From Aplidium turbinatum (Eukaryota; Chordata; Ascidiacea; Aplousobranchia; Polyclinidae), in the NCBI GenBank assembly GCA_918807975.1, contig OU964918.1, positions 42,454,477-42,518,476 of the forward strand: a stretch of DNA of 64,000 bases, in the 5' to 3' direction. Shown one piece after another: positions 45,966 through 57,854 of the stretch. The stretch's first letter is position 1; the number at the start of each line of letters is the position of its first letter. The notes under the pieces are model-generated. The model was not told where the DNA came from. It saw nothing but the letters and a program-made list of their open reading frames with translations, and did no database searches. The position numbers and the translations under genes were made by a program.

Positions 45966-48020
45966 CCCCCCCCCCAATGTTGGAGGTCTGGCGGCGCCAT
46001 TGCTGGCTGATATCCTTTGATCTCGTTTCACCGACCTGCACAGTAAACCTCCAAAACCCTTTGACCGCCACCAAAAATGTACCCTACCGTCACGCATGAG
46101 TGATCACGAGTTTGTTGGTCTTAAATACCTCATGTATGAATCCCTCCTCAATAACCTTCACATGAATGTCGAAGAGCAATTCTTTCTCTTTTCAAAAATG
46201 TAAAAAGATTATTTTATATAGTTATATTAATTAATTTTTGACCTCGCAAAGTTATCTGCATTTTTTTTCATACTTTTCTCACTTCAACCCCAAATAAGAG
46301 CTAAATTTTCAGCTCTTTTGGTGTTGAAATTTAATAAAATGTTGGAAATATTATCGACAACACTGAAAAAACAGTTTCTAGCGCGACGGTAACGCTCTCT
46401 CGTTTGAAGCGAGCTCGGAAAATCCAAGCAAAAATTTTTGTCCAAGTTTGGCAGTAAAAATCTCAAAAAGTCTAAATACAAACCATACTTTTTTAATATA
46501 TATTTTACTTCTCCATTGCTTTATCTTTGATTTAAAAGGTCAACGAGCATCAACGATGCCATCGTTCATCGTTTGCAAGATGTTGTGGTTTTAACTAAGA
46601 CTTGCACTCAAATATGAGTGCTGGCGGTCAAAGGGTACCCTCGATTCTTCTTCCACAAAACCCACAAAGTCGTTCAATGTAGCTTGTCTCCCTGACTGCA
46701 GCATAATGTTAGCAGTGCGGCGCCTCCAGCCCTTCTGCATTTCCATTGGCAACTTGGCAGCCAGCATCACCATGGTATCCACTGTGTTAAGGTCGTCCAA
46801 GTTTTCGAGCTTCCCAAACACCAGTGAACACTGACGTAAGAGTTGGGAATAGTCGCGCATGCCCATCGCATCTTTGCTCTTTATATCAGGCCTTCCCATG
46901 AGCCTTGTAACAAAAGACCTAGCGACAATATGGGGCACGCCATAATTGTCGTGCAGAAGTTTCCTCGCTTCTGCGTATCCTCCACTGGAGTCGATAATCG
47001 AACAATGCTCGGTTAAGTGCTTGGCTTTCCCTCGGCACTGCTGCAATAGTAGAGTCATTCGCATTCCATCGGTGTGAGCTCGACTCTCCAAGTGGGTCTC
47101 GAAATGGCGAATAAAGGTCCAATACTCAATTGGCTCGCCTGAAAATGTCATGTGCTCTGGCTTTGGCATGCACATTGCACATGCCCTCGCCAACAGCTTT
47201 CACGATGCAAGGCAAAATTGCAGGGTGGCAACTGACTAGTTGACCGTATGGTCGTTTCGTTGTCTCCCCATCAATAACAAAACCTAAACATTGTATGTAT
47301 TATTGTTTTATGTCACTTTTGTGTTTTGTTTTTTGATAAATAAACGATTGATTGATTGATTGAAATTTCAGAGTCGGAGGGCTGAAAGCGAACAGTTTTA
47401 TTTACTTCAGTTACAGCACGGTCAGGCTGGAATTCCGGCACCTTTCCTGTACCGAGATTCACCTGACCCACATGCATACTGGCATCCGCTCTACCAGGTA
47501 GCGCAAGACCAGGCTGGCAGTCTGGCACCTTCGGTGTGCCAGAATCCACTTGGTCCTCGCATAAGCTAGCTAGAGACGTGGACCGTCTGCATTCTTCAGA
47601 CGGGTCCAAAACTTCTAACTGCGCTTTCGCTGTCTCGACAGCCAATTTGGCCTCGAATCGTTCCCTATCGGCTTGCATTGGAGATTCTTGGGCCCGCAAT
47701 CTTTGGTCTTCTTCTATGCCTTTCAACTTATGTTCGGCCAGCTTCTTGGCTAGTGCCGCCTCCGTTCTCTGCCTTTCACTGGCAGATGTGCTACACGAAG
47801 AGCGAGAGCGGCTAGACCTCTTTGATCGGCGACTATACACCACACTAGCCGCTGGCGTTTCTCGCAAAGCTGAACGTTCGACATGCGGCTCGGGTTCGGC
47901 GCTCAGTTCTGCTCGAGCAACGCCAATTTCTAATTTCCTCAGAATCCAAGCCTGCTTCATCGCCTCTAGTTCGCAAAACTCATCATTTGCATATTTAAAA
48001 GTTTTTAAATGATCCTCCAT

Positions 48021-49538
48021 TGACCTTGCCAAAGCATTTGACACTGTTGACCAGGAAATCCTTTTAAAGAAACTGGATTATTATGGCATCAGAGGAAATG
48101 CCTATAATTTATTAAAGTCTTACTTAAATCACCGTTACCAGTTTGTGCAGATTGGTACTACAAATTCTAAATATGAAGAAATCAAATGTGGTGTACCCCA
48201 AGGCTTAGTTCTTGGTCCACTGTTGTTCATTATCTACATTAATGACCTTAATCACGCTTCTGAATTTAAGACTCGTTTGTTTGCTGATGATACACTACTA
48301 TGTATTAAGGATAAAAGCCCTACTAGATTGCAAGAAAAAGTGAATTCTAACCTCCTAATGATTCAAAACTGGATGCATACAAACAAGTTAACAATTAATG
48401 TAAGCAAAACCAAATACATGTTGTTTGGGTCAAAGTTTGTTCGAGAAAATTCAAATCTAGAAATAACTTTTTAAAATACCAGTTTGCAACGCACAAACAC
48501 CTACAAATACTTAGGAATAACATTTGATGAGTCGTTATCATGGAAACAGCACATCAATATAATCTCAACAAAACTTTCTCAAAGCTGTGGTGCTCTATAT
48601 CGATTAAGAAAGTGCGTAAATTCCCAGACATTAAAAGCAGTTTACTATGCTCTAGTTCACTCCCACCTAATGTATGGTATCATCTGTTGGGGTCGTGCTT
48701 CTAAAACGGAACTGTATCCTTTAAATCTGGTACACAATCGCATAATTCGCTGTTTAAACTTCACCAAGATTAAGGACAGAATTCCTACCAAATCTCTGTT
48801 CAATAAAAGCAACTTGCTACAAGTCGAAGACATGTTTTTAATAGAAGTATGTAAGTTTGTTTATAAAAGCAATAAAGGACATCTACCAGCAATTTTTTCT
48901 GAGTACTTTCGTCCTTGTAATGAAACTCATAACTATAATACCAGAGGTGCTAAGAAAGATATACTTTTTAAACCAAGAATGCATACAAAGCTTGGTCAAC
49001 GCTCAATTAAATTTCTTGGAACAAACACTTGGAACAAATTACCGGAACAGCTAAGAAAAATTCAAACAATTAGTATGTTTTCTAAAAAATTAAAACTGCA
49101 CTTAATGTCTGGGTATAAATTAAGTAACTGATATAGTGCCATCAAACTGTTTTTACTTATTCTCACCGTATCTCGCTAATTACTGTATATTCGCTTTTTC
49201 CTTACCAGTAGCCTATGCTGTGTTGTATGTATAGCCTATGCCATTTTGTATTTCTGCATCGCTTCTTGTATTTCTGTTTTATATTGTACTGTTAAATTTC
49301 GTGTGTGTATTGTTTTTTATTTTGTAATGTATACAATATATATTTGCGTTCAACTCCGACACCGTTCCATGTCAAATAAGCTATGACACCACACGGGTGT
49401 GGCAGACTTGATGACCAGTTCGGTCCTTCTGCCACTCCCATCATCGTCAGCAAACATTAAAACAACCTAGTTCACATTGTAATCTTGTATTGTTTTTACC
49501 ACATGTGCTGTTGATGCAAATAAAAGAACTTCTCTCTC
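48021..49538 (+). mobile_element. 5'-truncated CR1/Jockey-group LINE inside the BEL fossil
   Basis: The plus-strand coding sense begins DLAKAFDTVDQEILLKKL, then GVPQG, VLGPLLFIIYINDL, the catalytic FADDT, YKYLGITFDESLSWKQH and a C-terminal region with HNYNTRGA and WNKLPEQLRKI, ending at 49131. One in-frame stop (TAA at about 48472) splits the frame. About 400 bp of 3' UTR follows, ending AATAAAAGAACTTCTCTCTC. A 7-bp target duplication CCTCCAT (48014-48020, 49539-49545) shows insertion into the BEL fossil after that element was already in place. Confidence 0.85.
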
Positions 49539-49984
49539 CCTCCATCATTGGTAGCAGCCGGTCATAAACTCGCTAAAACGACTCTTCAGCGTTTTTAAAT
49601 TCTACGAGACTCTTAGCTTTCGCAGCTCTCTGGCATAAAACAAACCAAGAAGCTAACCTTTTGTCTTCTCGCGTTGCTTTGTCCAGAGAGAATTCCTCGA
49701 CATGAGTTTCCGGCGAACCTGACGCTGAAACCAATGGAAGGTTCTGGGTTTCCTCAGAAGATGGATTTTCCTGCTCAATTGGAGTTTCTGTTGTGTGAGA
49801 CATCTTTGCTTACTGCTGAAAGTTTCAATGTAAAAGGTAAGAAATGATCCACAAATATCAATGAAAGTCTACAAAAGATAAAAAGGCAACAAAAGAATGG
49901 TAAGCCAAAAAATCACCTATCCAGGGACAGTTTCTTGATGAGCAATTTGCAAACAGTAAACAGATAGTCAGCAAAAGGGCACTA

Positions 49985-50225
49985 CAAATAATTGCCTACC
50001 AATAGGCAAAAGAAACCCGAAAACTAGTGTGCCGACTTTAGGGCACGAGAAACTAATTATTGCCTAACACAAACAACAAGAAATAAAGAAGACTAATTTG
50101 CCGACCCACGGCAAAGAGGCGAAAACTGATATTGCCTACCACAGGCAATTAGGAATAAGGAAAACAAATCTGCCGACCCACGGCAAGAAAATTGAAAACT
50201 AATGTGCCGACCCACGGCAAAGAAA
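49985..50225. repeat. Array of short hairpin units, period about 36 bp
   Basis: Seven degenerate units, each built on a small inverted repeat: TTGCCTACCAATAGGCAA, GTGCCGACTTTAGGGCAC, TTGCCGACCCACGGCAA, TTGCCTACCACAGGCAA, then two more with GCCGACCCACGGC, separated by A-rich spacers such as AAGAAATTGAAAACTAAT. The array lies just upstream (minus-strand sense) of the first gag-like frame at 49803, so it would be in the leader of the BEL fossil. Confidence 0.75.
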
Positions 50226-50229
50226 TTGA

Positions 50230-51715
50230 AAACTAATGTGATATTCTCCTATATCACTAGGCTCGACCGCAAAGGCAATCCGACTGTTGTCGAATATAGA
50301 TGGAAATGGTTTATTAAGTTGCAGCGAAATTACAATGATAGCCTACTTGACGTTTTTGTCAACAGTCTCTCAAAACCACAATTCCGAGTGAACACAACAG
50401 GAACAGTGAGAAGAGAAGTCCTTTTCAATTTTTGCCAAGTAAGCCGGTGAATTTCGGCAACAGCTACAGTCTGAAATTCTTTACACAGGATTCCAATGCG
50501 GTTACAATTCAGATTCGAAGCAATCACTTTAAAGCTGCTTGACCGAATTCTACAAATCTCGACTTACTAAATAAGTCCGAACTGGCTTACAAAACAACCC
50601 AAGTTCACAGATGAACAGAACTTTTGCCCAATATTGGCTACAAACTGTCTGATAACATTTCAGGCACAAGTGCGCTTATTTAAGATAAATTTTTACATGT
50701 TTTGAAATTACCAAGTTACAATAAAAAAGCAACAAATCGAAAGCAATATTTTCGATGAAATCATGGAATGTTGTTTCTGTACTCGATAAACTATAATCCC
50801 AATTCCCAAGGGGCGATGATTTCAATAAATTGTTACGTCACAATAAACTTGGAGCCACCGTGTTTTGCAAATGCATATGAAATCACCAAAATGTTTTCCA
50901 AAATAAAGTGTTTTTTCTATATTGTTTTAAACTAAGAAACTTTCCAGTTAATCAATTGCAGTTGATGAATCGCCAGGAGAAAGCTGCTATGCCGTCAAAG
51001 AGGGCATTTATCAATATATTGCCACTCGTAAACACGTGAACTTCAAAACTTATGCAGTGAAGAGAAAATATCTTACACCGAAGTTGAGCCCTTTGTTGAA
51101 AATATAATAAAATTTGTAGAAATTTGTAACGATTTCTAAGACATCTGGCTATTAACACCCCAAGGACTTGTTTTAGACACACAGAAAGACAGCAATAAAT
51201 TTTGCAAATTGTAAATCGCGCAAAATTTACGCAATTTACGTTTCTTTTAACTAATTTGTGGAAGCAATTTCAGAATGGCTTACTCTGTTGGGTTTTTGTG
51301 TAGTTATTGAGTTTTTGTGTAGCTGAGTTTTTGGTGTTCTTTAATCTTAGCCGCAGTTTTTGTCCGTTCGTGTGTAAGACAGCTACCTTTAATAAGTTAA
51401 TAGCTGTTTATCTGCTAATAAATTTCATACAAATATTACCCTAAAAGTGTTTCCAGAAAGGGCTATAATCCATTATTTGAGTGTAATTTTGCAAAATTTT
51501 CCGGGGAAGCATGCCCCCGGACGCCCCTAGAATACGCGTGCCTTCGGCACGCTCTAGCCCCCACCACTTTTATTGCTTCCCTTGCTCAACCCACCAGGAT
51601 ACGTCACTGCACATCAGGTGGCGATGGCTTAAATCAAACACTTTGTCGTCCTCATTAATTCATCAAATATTTGCCCCCCCCCCCAAAAAAAAAAGTTCTG
51701 GCTACGCCACTGGCT
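50230..51715. other. No gene recognised; repeat ends
   Basis: No supported coding. A hAT-type right end TTCTGGCTACGCCACTGG lies at 51693-51710 and a similar GATACGTCACTG end at 51598-51609; partners were not found. GC-rich palindromic bits (GCGTGCCTTCGGCACGC, 51535-51551) accompany them. Confidence 0.4.
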
Positions 51716-51719
51716 GAGT

Positions 51720-51930
51720 ACCACAGACCACATCATGAACGATTGTGCCATCTTCAAGCCACCTAATGGAGGGGAAGGTGTGCCTGTCTTGAATGATGAA
51801 ATCAAAGACTGGCTGCTTTCTAGTAACCTTTCAGTGTTGTCCGAGAACACAGTGAAACTTTGGAGGTAAAAGGATAAATCCTCGGTCCCAGAAGTTTTTA
51901 CCAAAAAGAAGAAAAAGAATTTAGTTTAGT
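51720..51930 (+). repeat. Fragment sharing sequence with the 5880-6000 patch
   Basis: A plus-strand frame reads IMNDCAIFKPPNGG, VPVLNDEIKDWLLSSNLSVL and SENTVKLWR. About 100 bp (51798-51893) match 5883-5985 closely. It looks like a fragment of a coding repeat; the family is unknown to me. An open frame on the other strand (51629-51904) is a shadow. Confidence 0.55.
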
Positions 51931-52936
51931 AGTAGGCTATATAGATTAGGCTAAACTAAGATTAGATTACAATAAACGGACATAACAACCGAGGTAAATA
52001 ACTAGCCTCCTCTTCTAACGCAAGCACCAATCAAATTCGAAAGTTACTGCTATTTTTTTGCCAAGACAACTATTTTTCAGACTACTTCGATTTTTAAATT
52101 AGGCTGTTCGTACTTGTTACACCATAATATGGTTTCATAGGCGTGTAAGACAAGTAGGCTATTCTGTTTTTATACCTAGTAAAGCCCGGATTGAATTTAT
52201 CCAACCAAGTGCATTGTTTGGACTGGGTTGATCTACAAATTTTCTCTCAGGAATATTGATTGAAAAATGCGCTTTTTAGGAATTTTGTCAACACAAAGTC
52301 AAGCACAATCGATTAGTTGAGACTTGGTGATCGACCGGTCGATCGCGATTGAGACAAAATCTTCATTGTTTGAAACAACAAAAATCGTTTTGATTTTTTG
52401 CGACCTCTCCAAAACACTTATTTCCCAGTCACTGGTGGCCACTGCCATCGTCTAAACAAGAGACTCGACACTAGTGGTGCTTAATTTTGTTGGCACCACC
52501 TTGAAATCATCAACTATTTCTCGCATCCCATTGTAGAATGAATAAAAAGTAATCGATCACTTCAAAATCAGAATGCTGATTAAAAACCCGGTAAACAAGC
52601 ATAGTTATCTACCTCATTTCATAATTAGCTCTTATGATTCACAGATTCAGCATCCACGCACTTCCTGGTAACAGGTCTCGCAACCCTTAGTTGTGCGTTC
52701 GACTCTAGTTAAGATCTGGTCAAGATTATTGCACATTTTTCAAATAAACTTTTTGCTTGCCCTTTCGGCCTAAAACATGGATTGGAGAAATCACAAAATC
52801 ATCAACATGCACTTAGTTTTAAGACAAATTTTTTTCAAACCTGTTCTGACAAGTCTGCAAAAATTTCATAACAATCACACTCAGAAGTCAGAATCTATAA
52901 GCTTCAGTTCCTTATCGTTTAAGCCAGACGATAGAT

Positions 52937-53347
52937 CGGGGGTTTTCAAATTGTGTGCCGCGAATGTTTGGTTATTTGAATGCATCGATATTTGAATGCT
53001 ACGTACAGCCTCAGCGCAAAGTTGCGTAATGCCAAATTAGTCTAAAAAAGAGCATTTGCTTTCGTGTTCCACTAGAACTAGACCGAAAGTAACTGGCCAA
53101 TCACTGGATTAAACCAGCAGTCACACCTTTTGCATTGCAGTAAAAGTGATTTTACTGGTTGATGTGTTCACTAAAGTAAAGCTAACTTTAAATAACTTTT
53201 ATCGTGTAACGTTTAATTAACGTCGCAGTTTTGATCAAAAAGTTAGGAAAAAGCAATATTTCGAAAAAAAGATTTGCAAGCAAGCCAATGCGATAGATTC
53301 CAAAAGTCTTTGATGTGCCGTGATTCACACAAGTTTAAAAGCCACTG
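52937..53347. mobile_element. hAT MITE
   Basis: Left end CGGGGGTTTTCAAATTGTGT, right end in reverse complement CAGTGGCTTTTAAACTTGTG. The flanking octamers CGATAGAT (52929-52936) and AGATAGAT (53348-53355) match at 7 of 8 positions. It is 411 bp, non-coding apart from short frames. Confidence 0.75.
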
Positions 53348-53558
53348 AGATAGATCACCAATAAGTTTTTGTCTTGGAAAATGCTTTATCGCTTTTGCGG
53401 TGATGAATGTCTCCACTTGGCTTTAGCCGTGCTTTTGGCAAAAACATCGCATCAGATTGTGAAATTGAAAGGCAGGGTTTGACGCTGGTGGTGTGGCGGT
53501 GTCTGTTGAACGGATCTGCGTGATGTCAATGGCCACACAGAAACTTGTGCTGTATTTG

Positions 53559-53832
53559 GTTATAGGCAAATTGTTCGTAAGCAATTGTTCGTAAAGCAAT
53601 TGTTCGTAAAACAGTTGTTCTTAAACTGCTTTTCGTAAAATGAAATCCGTAAAACAATTCTTCGTAAAGCATTTCTTCGTAAACATCAAATTTTAACTGC
53701 ATGCACAAAAAAATGCTTTAGGAAGAATTGCTTTACGAAGAATTAATTTTACGAACAATTGTTTTACGAACAATTGCTTACGAACGATTGCTTTACGAAC
53801 AATTGCTTACGAACAATTTGTCGGACAACACC
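53559..53832. mobile_element. Inverted array of a 15-bp unit (palindromic repeat element)
   Basis: The left half (53568-53690) is a run of GTTCGTAAAGCAATT units, the right half (53718-53822) the same unit in the opposite orientation (GCTTTACGAACAATT), with about 30 bp of other sequence between. GCTGTATTTG flanks both sides (53549-53558, 53833-53842), a possible 10-bp target duplication. The leucine- and arginine-rich frames on both strands (such as LRTIALRTIAYEQ) are only translations of the array. Confidence 0.75.
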
Positions 53833-54640
53833 GCTGTATTTGAACGCGTCACGTACGGGTTTGCAGTAAGGTTGATGACGATTATCAGTATGCGACGGTT
53901 TCTGAAGACAATATTATAAATTGTGAATAGAAATGCAAACTGTTGTTTTACGGTAATCAGAAAACAATAAACGAGAACGTTTGTGTTACGTTAAGTAATT
54001 AGAAAACAATAAATGAGAACGTTAATCTAATGTAAGGCGATACCCAAACACAAATGTTTAACCAGTATAGCCGCCGACTTACATTGTAATATAAAGAACA
54101 ATATCTTACTAACTAAGTTAGCACACAGATGTTCACAAGCTATTCATTTCTAAAGTTCGACAGACTGTTGATAGAACAGTAGTCACTAATAACACATGAA
54201 TGCACTAACTAGCAGATGGCTTGACGCTGGTCTTATACGGTGTTCTTATACGCTAGTTGTAAACTGTAAAGTGTTGTTGTCATCGACATCATCCATAACT
54301 AGTATATGTCTCTTTGATGGACAAAAATCGCACACAAGCATGCACTGGTTTAACTAACGCCATCTAGAGAAATAGGTTTAAGCCGTAAGGTTATGATAAT
54401 GGCAATGTATGCGTGTATACGCAATTACGTATACGACACAAATGATTCTTTGAGCTTTATAAAAATAGAAAAAGTGTTCTTTCCAAGCAACGGTTTCATG
54501 CTTGACTGCACAACAATACAAACAATAAAAATACACGGTTACACTTAAAAAACATGGCATAATATATACAAAATGTAACAGGTGGTGAGGTATTCACTTG
54601 GAACATTAAATCAGGGTTTTCGCTTTCGTCTCCAATGCAT

Positions 54641-54950
54641 CGCGGTGGGATGGCTCAGCGGATAAGGCGCTCGCTTTCCAATCATGCCATCTTGGTTCGA
54701 TTCTCGGCTTAAGCTGGTTGTTGGATAACACCGCTTCCCTCTACCCAGGGTGTAATAAATTAGGTGGGCGTAGTTGCTGAAGGAAAAGCGGCCGGGAGAA
54801 AGGAACTGGCCACCCTACTCTCGTTAGTGCTGAAGGCTTAGTATAATGAGAAACCTTATCTTCTCATCCGCAGATGCTTGGATCAAGTATGGGACTCACC
54901 GTACCTCCAATTCTGGTAGGTCTGAGGCTGATTCCAGGTCGGATCACACT
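54641..54950 (+). repeat. tRNA-headed SINE, family B
   Basis: Box A TGGCTCAGCGG (54651-54661) and box B GGTTCGATTCT (54694-54704) with correct spacing, followed by a GC-richer body (AAAGCGGCCGGGAGAAAGGA, GGACTCACCGTACCTCC). The 3' limit is unclear. The hAT element at 54957 begins within or just after it. The head lacks a clean acceptor stem and CCA-ready end, so I do not call a functional tRNA. Confidence 0.65.
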
Positions 54951-54956
54951 GAAGAC

Positions 54957-55388
54957 CAGTAGCGTAGCCAGAAATTTTGAAAGGGGGGAGTTTTGACCAC
55001 CCAGCGGCGGGGAGTCTGGGGGCCCTCCCCCAGAAAATTTTGAAAAAATTACTTTGAATTTGGTGCATTCTGAGAGCATTTTCAACAAAAATGTGGGTAG
55101 GAATATTCCTGTAAAATGGTGCTGTCCGGTAGCATAGCAAAAGGATAAGATCATGTTTTCTTCGGCATTTTTCGGAAATAAAGCTAAGTCTCTGTGTTTT
55201 CTTGTTGCTAATTCCTGGCTGAGGTGTTTGAATGTTTGGTATTGGCAAAACTTGCTCTTTTAATGCAATTTTGTTTAAAATTAGGCAATTTTTTTTAGAC
55301 TGAAAGCATCATTCTCAATATTGTGACGTCACACGCGTGCCAAAGGGGGGGTTGAAACCCCCAAAACCCCCCCTTGGCTACGCCACTG
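54957..55388. mobile_element. hAT element, 432 bp, with perfect 8-bp duplication
   Basis: Starts CAGTAGCGTAGCCAGAAAT, ends CTTGGCTACGCCACTG, and is flanked by CTGAAGAC (54949-54956 and 55389-55396). Internal G/C tracts (AAGGGGGG on the left, CCCCCCC on the right) adjoin the ends. The middle matches 45560-45965 in reverse. It has no transposase. Confidence 0.88.
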
Positions 55389-55962
55389 CTGAAGACTTTA
55401 TGAAAGGTGCCAATTACATTGTTTTGCATAACGCAATGAGGATAAGTAAGGTGACAATGTGGTGTGATGACATCGTAAATCTGATAGGCTACCAAAAGGC
55501 TACCAATTTCCTTCCATCTGCAATAATTGTTACAAACTTTACAAGCTGCCGATCAATCACCCTCATCATGATGTAATTGCTTAATGCGGCATAAAAAAAC
55601 AATGCTATCATAAAGCTTCAATCATTTTGACTGTGTTGAAGTGATTTTCAAAACTCCCTTCTATGATCATAAATCTTCCTTTACAAAGAACACTGCATGA
55701 CTAACGCAGTTTGGGATTTCAAAGGTAGGGTTTTATTGAACCTAATGGATCGTGACATAGTCGCTTCTTTTCATAGCTTTACCTAGCCTTGTAGGTCTGG
55801 TCGTTGACAATATTCATCGATAGTAAAAGTTTAGCATTGGTCAGGTCTGCAACATACAGTGAGATAATTTAGATGAACATTATGACGTAGGCTGCTCTTT
55901 AATTTGTTCCGTAGTTTTTGTATGAGACTGTGTGAGCTATCAAGGCAATACAGTAATAGCAT

Positions 55963-56109
55963 CATGGGCTGTATCCAAGGGGAGGTGAGGGGGTGATCAC
56001 CCCCCCTCCACTTATTGAAGTGGTTTGGAATGACTAAGACGATTTTAGCCCACTGACTGTCTAAAAATCACCCCCCCCCCCCGAATTCTAAAAGTGGATA
56101 GAGTCCCTG
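55963..56109. mobile_element. hAT MITE, 147 bp
   Basis: Left end CATGGGCTGTATCCA, right end in reverse complement CAGGGACTCTATCCA, flanked by perfect octamers AATAGCAT (55955-55962, 56110-56117). The inner G/C tracts GGTGAGGGGGTGATCACC and a poly-C run are arranged as imperfect inverted repeats. Confidence 0.8.
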
Positions 56110-56312
56110 AATAGCATAGCTTTCTTTTTTGCCTGGTTTTCCCAGTTTTCTGGAGACTCTTCATTTCAGGTTGAAGCAAACTCTTCGAGATATATGGTGA
56201 TTTCATTTATTGGAGTTTTTCCGCCTAAAAGTGAATACTGTTTGTGGTATTGCATGGTATGCTATTTAATACGATTTATTGACTTGACTATATTGCATTA
56301 AAAAATTATGAC

Positions 56313-57531
56313 TAGGGCAACCAATTTTTTGACCTAAAAACTTGAAATTTTGACTTTATAAGTTACAAATATTGACCTAATTTTGACCAATAGCTTTCTG
56401 CGTTTGCAACCCAAATGCGAAATACAAAGCATATTAGAAATCAAACCGTTAGGTAAGGATATTTTCTTTTCTAATGAAATATGAGAAAATGTGGAAGACT
56501 CAAGGACACCACATCTAGCGAACAGCCGGAACAGGTAATGAAAGTCACTCGAAAAACTGCAAAAGATAAATATGGAGTGTCTTTAAATATCCCGAAATTA
56601 CTGAGAGGGTTCTGCTGTATTATACTTCAACATCAAGTAATGTTTCACATTATCGCCTTTGAAGTTCCTGTCTCTCGTCAAAATTTTTCCTAAAATAGAG
56701 AAATACAGAAGTTGCTTGGGAGTTCCTCAGCAGGCTATAAAAATGTGGTGAAATATCATCTCGTCCCATTTTCACAATGCACTTGATGTCATTCCTTGAG
56801 ATTCTTGCTTGAATATATTTTCCAATTCGGCAGCCATCAACACCAAAGTTGAGGGACCTCATTTTCTGGTAAGCTTCTTGAATGGTGTATCGGCTATCTT
56901 CCATCTTCTGAATTGAATCGAACAGTGCGCTGTACTGCTCCTCTATTTCTACAAGGTGAGTAGCTAAATTGGGAGCTTTTACAGCATCTCGAGCACGCCG
57001 CAGCAAGACCCCACCATCAAGGAAGTCTTCCACAATATTCCTTAGTTCTGGTAGACTTCTTGAATAATAGAAGCAGCTTTCAACCAAGTGGCCCATTTAG
57101 TTACAATTGGCTGAGGAGGTTGGCCAATGGAAGTAAAACTAGCTCTTCTTGACCTGTTTTTAATGGTCATTGCTTTAACCCTGGCAACCAACTCATCAAC
57201 AGCACTAGGGTAGTTGACTAATATTCAATCGTCAGTAGTGGGCGAAACAAGATTATTACCTCAGAAATTGCAACAAATCGATTATTACGTCAGAATAGCA
57301 ACAGAAATTGCAACAAAAAATCAGTATCTGTGTAGCTTTTAATAAAATATCAATAGAGAGAAGAAAAACTACATTAAAAGAAAATTTTGACCTAACCATG
57401 AATTTTGACTTTTTTTTACTTAATAACTTTGAAACTTCTCTTCGTGTCAGCCTGAAATTTAGTTTGTGGACGTTTTATAAACTTTGAACAAGGCAGAAAA
57501 ATTTTGACTTTATTGACTTTTGGTTGCCCTA
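56313..57531 (-). mobile_element. hAT transposon with decayed transposase
   Basis: Ends TAGGGCAACCAA and its reverse complement, flanked by perfect octamers ATTATGAC (56305-56312, 57532-57539). The minus strand codes transposase remains. A frame at about 57210-57085 reads PSAVDELVARVKAM and PIVTKWATWLKAA; then, after a one-base frame change near 57080, 57096-56650 reads YYSRSLPELRNIVEDFLDGG and IVKMGRDDISPHFYSLLRN. PIVTKWATWL is the usual P-TRW--W segment of hAT transposases. The C-terminal dimerisation motif is degraded (ATSVFLYFRKNF for the usual ATSxSxERSF). It is 1.2 kb, non-functional. Confidence 0.85.
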
Positions 57532-57854
57532 ATTATGACTATTTATTTATTCACGAATGACTATATTGCATTCAAAAATTATATTTCATAAAATCTCACT
57601 CCAGGACCTTGAAGTATTTTTCATGCGTGCAAAGGACACCCGTATCCTACATAAAAAACGATAATTGTATATTTTCGCTCCATAATCGAACTCTCTCAAT
57701 CTTTCTTTGCAATGCCGTATTTTTATGATTTGTTTACTAAGAGATGCCTGGGTACACCTTCGTGCCTTCGTTATTGCACATAACAGTTGCTTGGTGCAGC
57801 CTATACAATAGTTTAACCTAATATATTAAATACATTTTTATGTGAGAACTGTTG

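Larger units (their letters stand above)
46591..50230 (-). mobile_element. BEL/Pao-type LTR-element fossil, gag region
   Basis: A minus-strand fossil. The best part (47193-46591, 200 residues) has the DUF1759-like gag pattern of BEL/Pao elements: FSGEPIEYWTFIRHFETH, LLQQCRGKAKHL, GYAEARKLLHDNYG. Upstream in the element, 48013-47313 is a charged, arginine- and glutamate-rich coiled-coil-like segment and 49803-49573 an acidic N-terminal segment. No protease, polymerase or integrase is seen, and LTRs were not identified. It is broken, with a LINE inserted at 48021-49538 and a shorter LINE tail (ATTGATTGATTG) near 47340. Moderate age is suggested by the still readable frames. Confidence 0.7.

Noticed and set aside
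45830-45990. G/C tracts as G-quadruplex or regulatory sites
   Set aside because: Such tracts are standard subterminal parts of the repeat families here (also at 54980, 55360, 55990 and 62130), so no separate role is supported.
47313-48044. A 243-residue minus-strand open frame as one gene
   Set aside because: Its first residues (MSNALARS) are antisense LINE sequence from 48021-48044 and its last residues come from another LINE tail near 47340; only the middle belongs to the BEL fossil.
49985-50225. A CRISPR-like array
   Set aside because: The units are degenerate, the spacers are alike and A-rich, and the context is an animal LTR-element fossil.
53526-53919. Protein-coding frames rich in LRT and YEQ repeats on both strands
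   Set aside because: They are translations of the inverted 15-bp array.
54651-54704. A functional tRNA gene
   Set aside because: Boxes A and B are good, but no full cloverleaf with acceptor stem was found and the sequence runs on as a SINE body.
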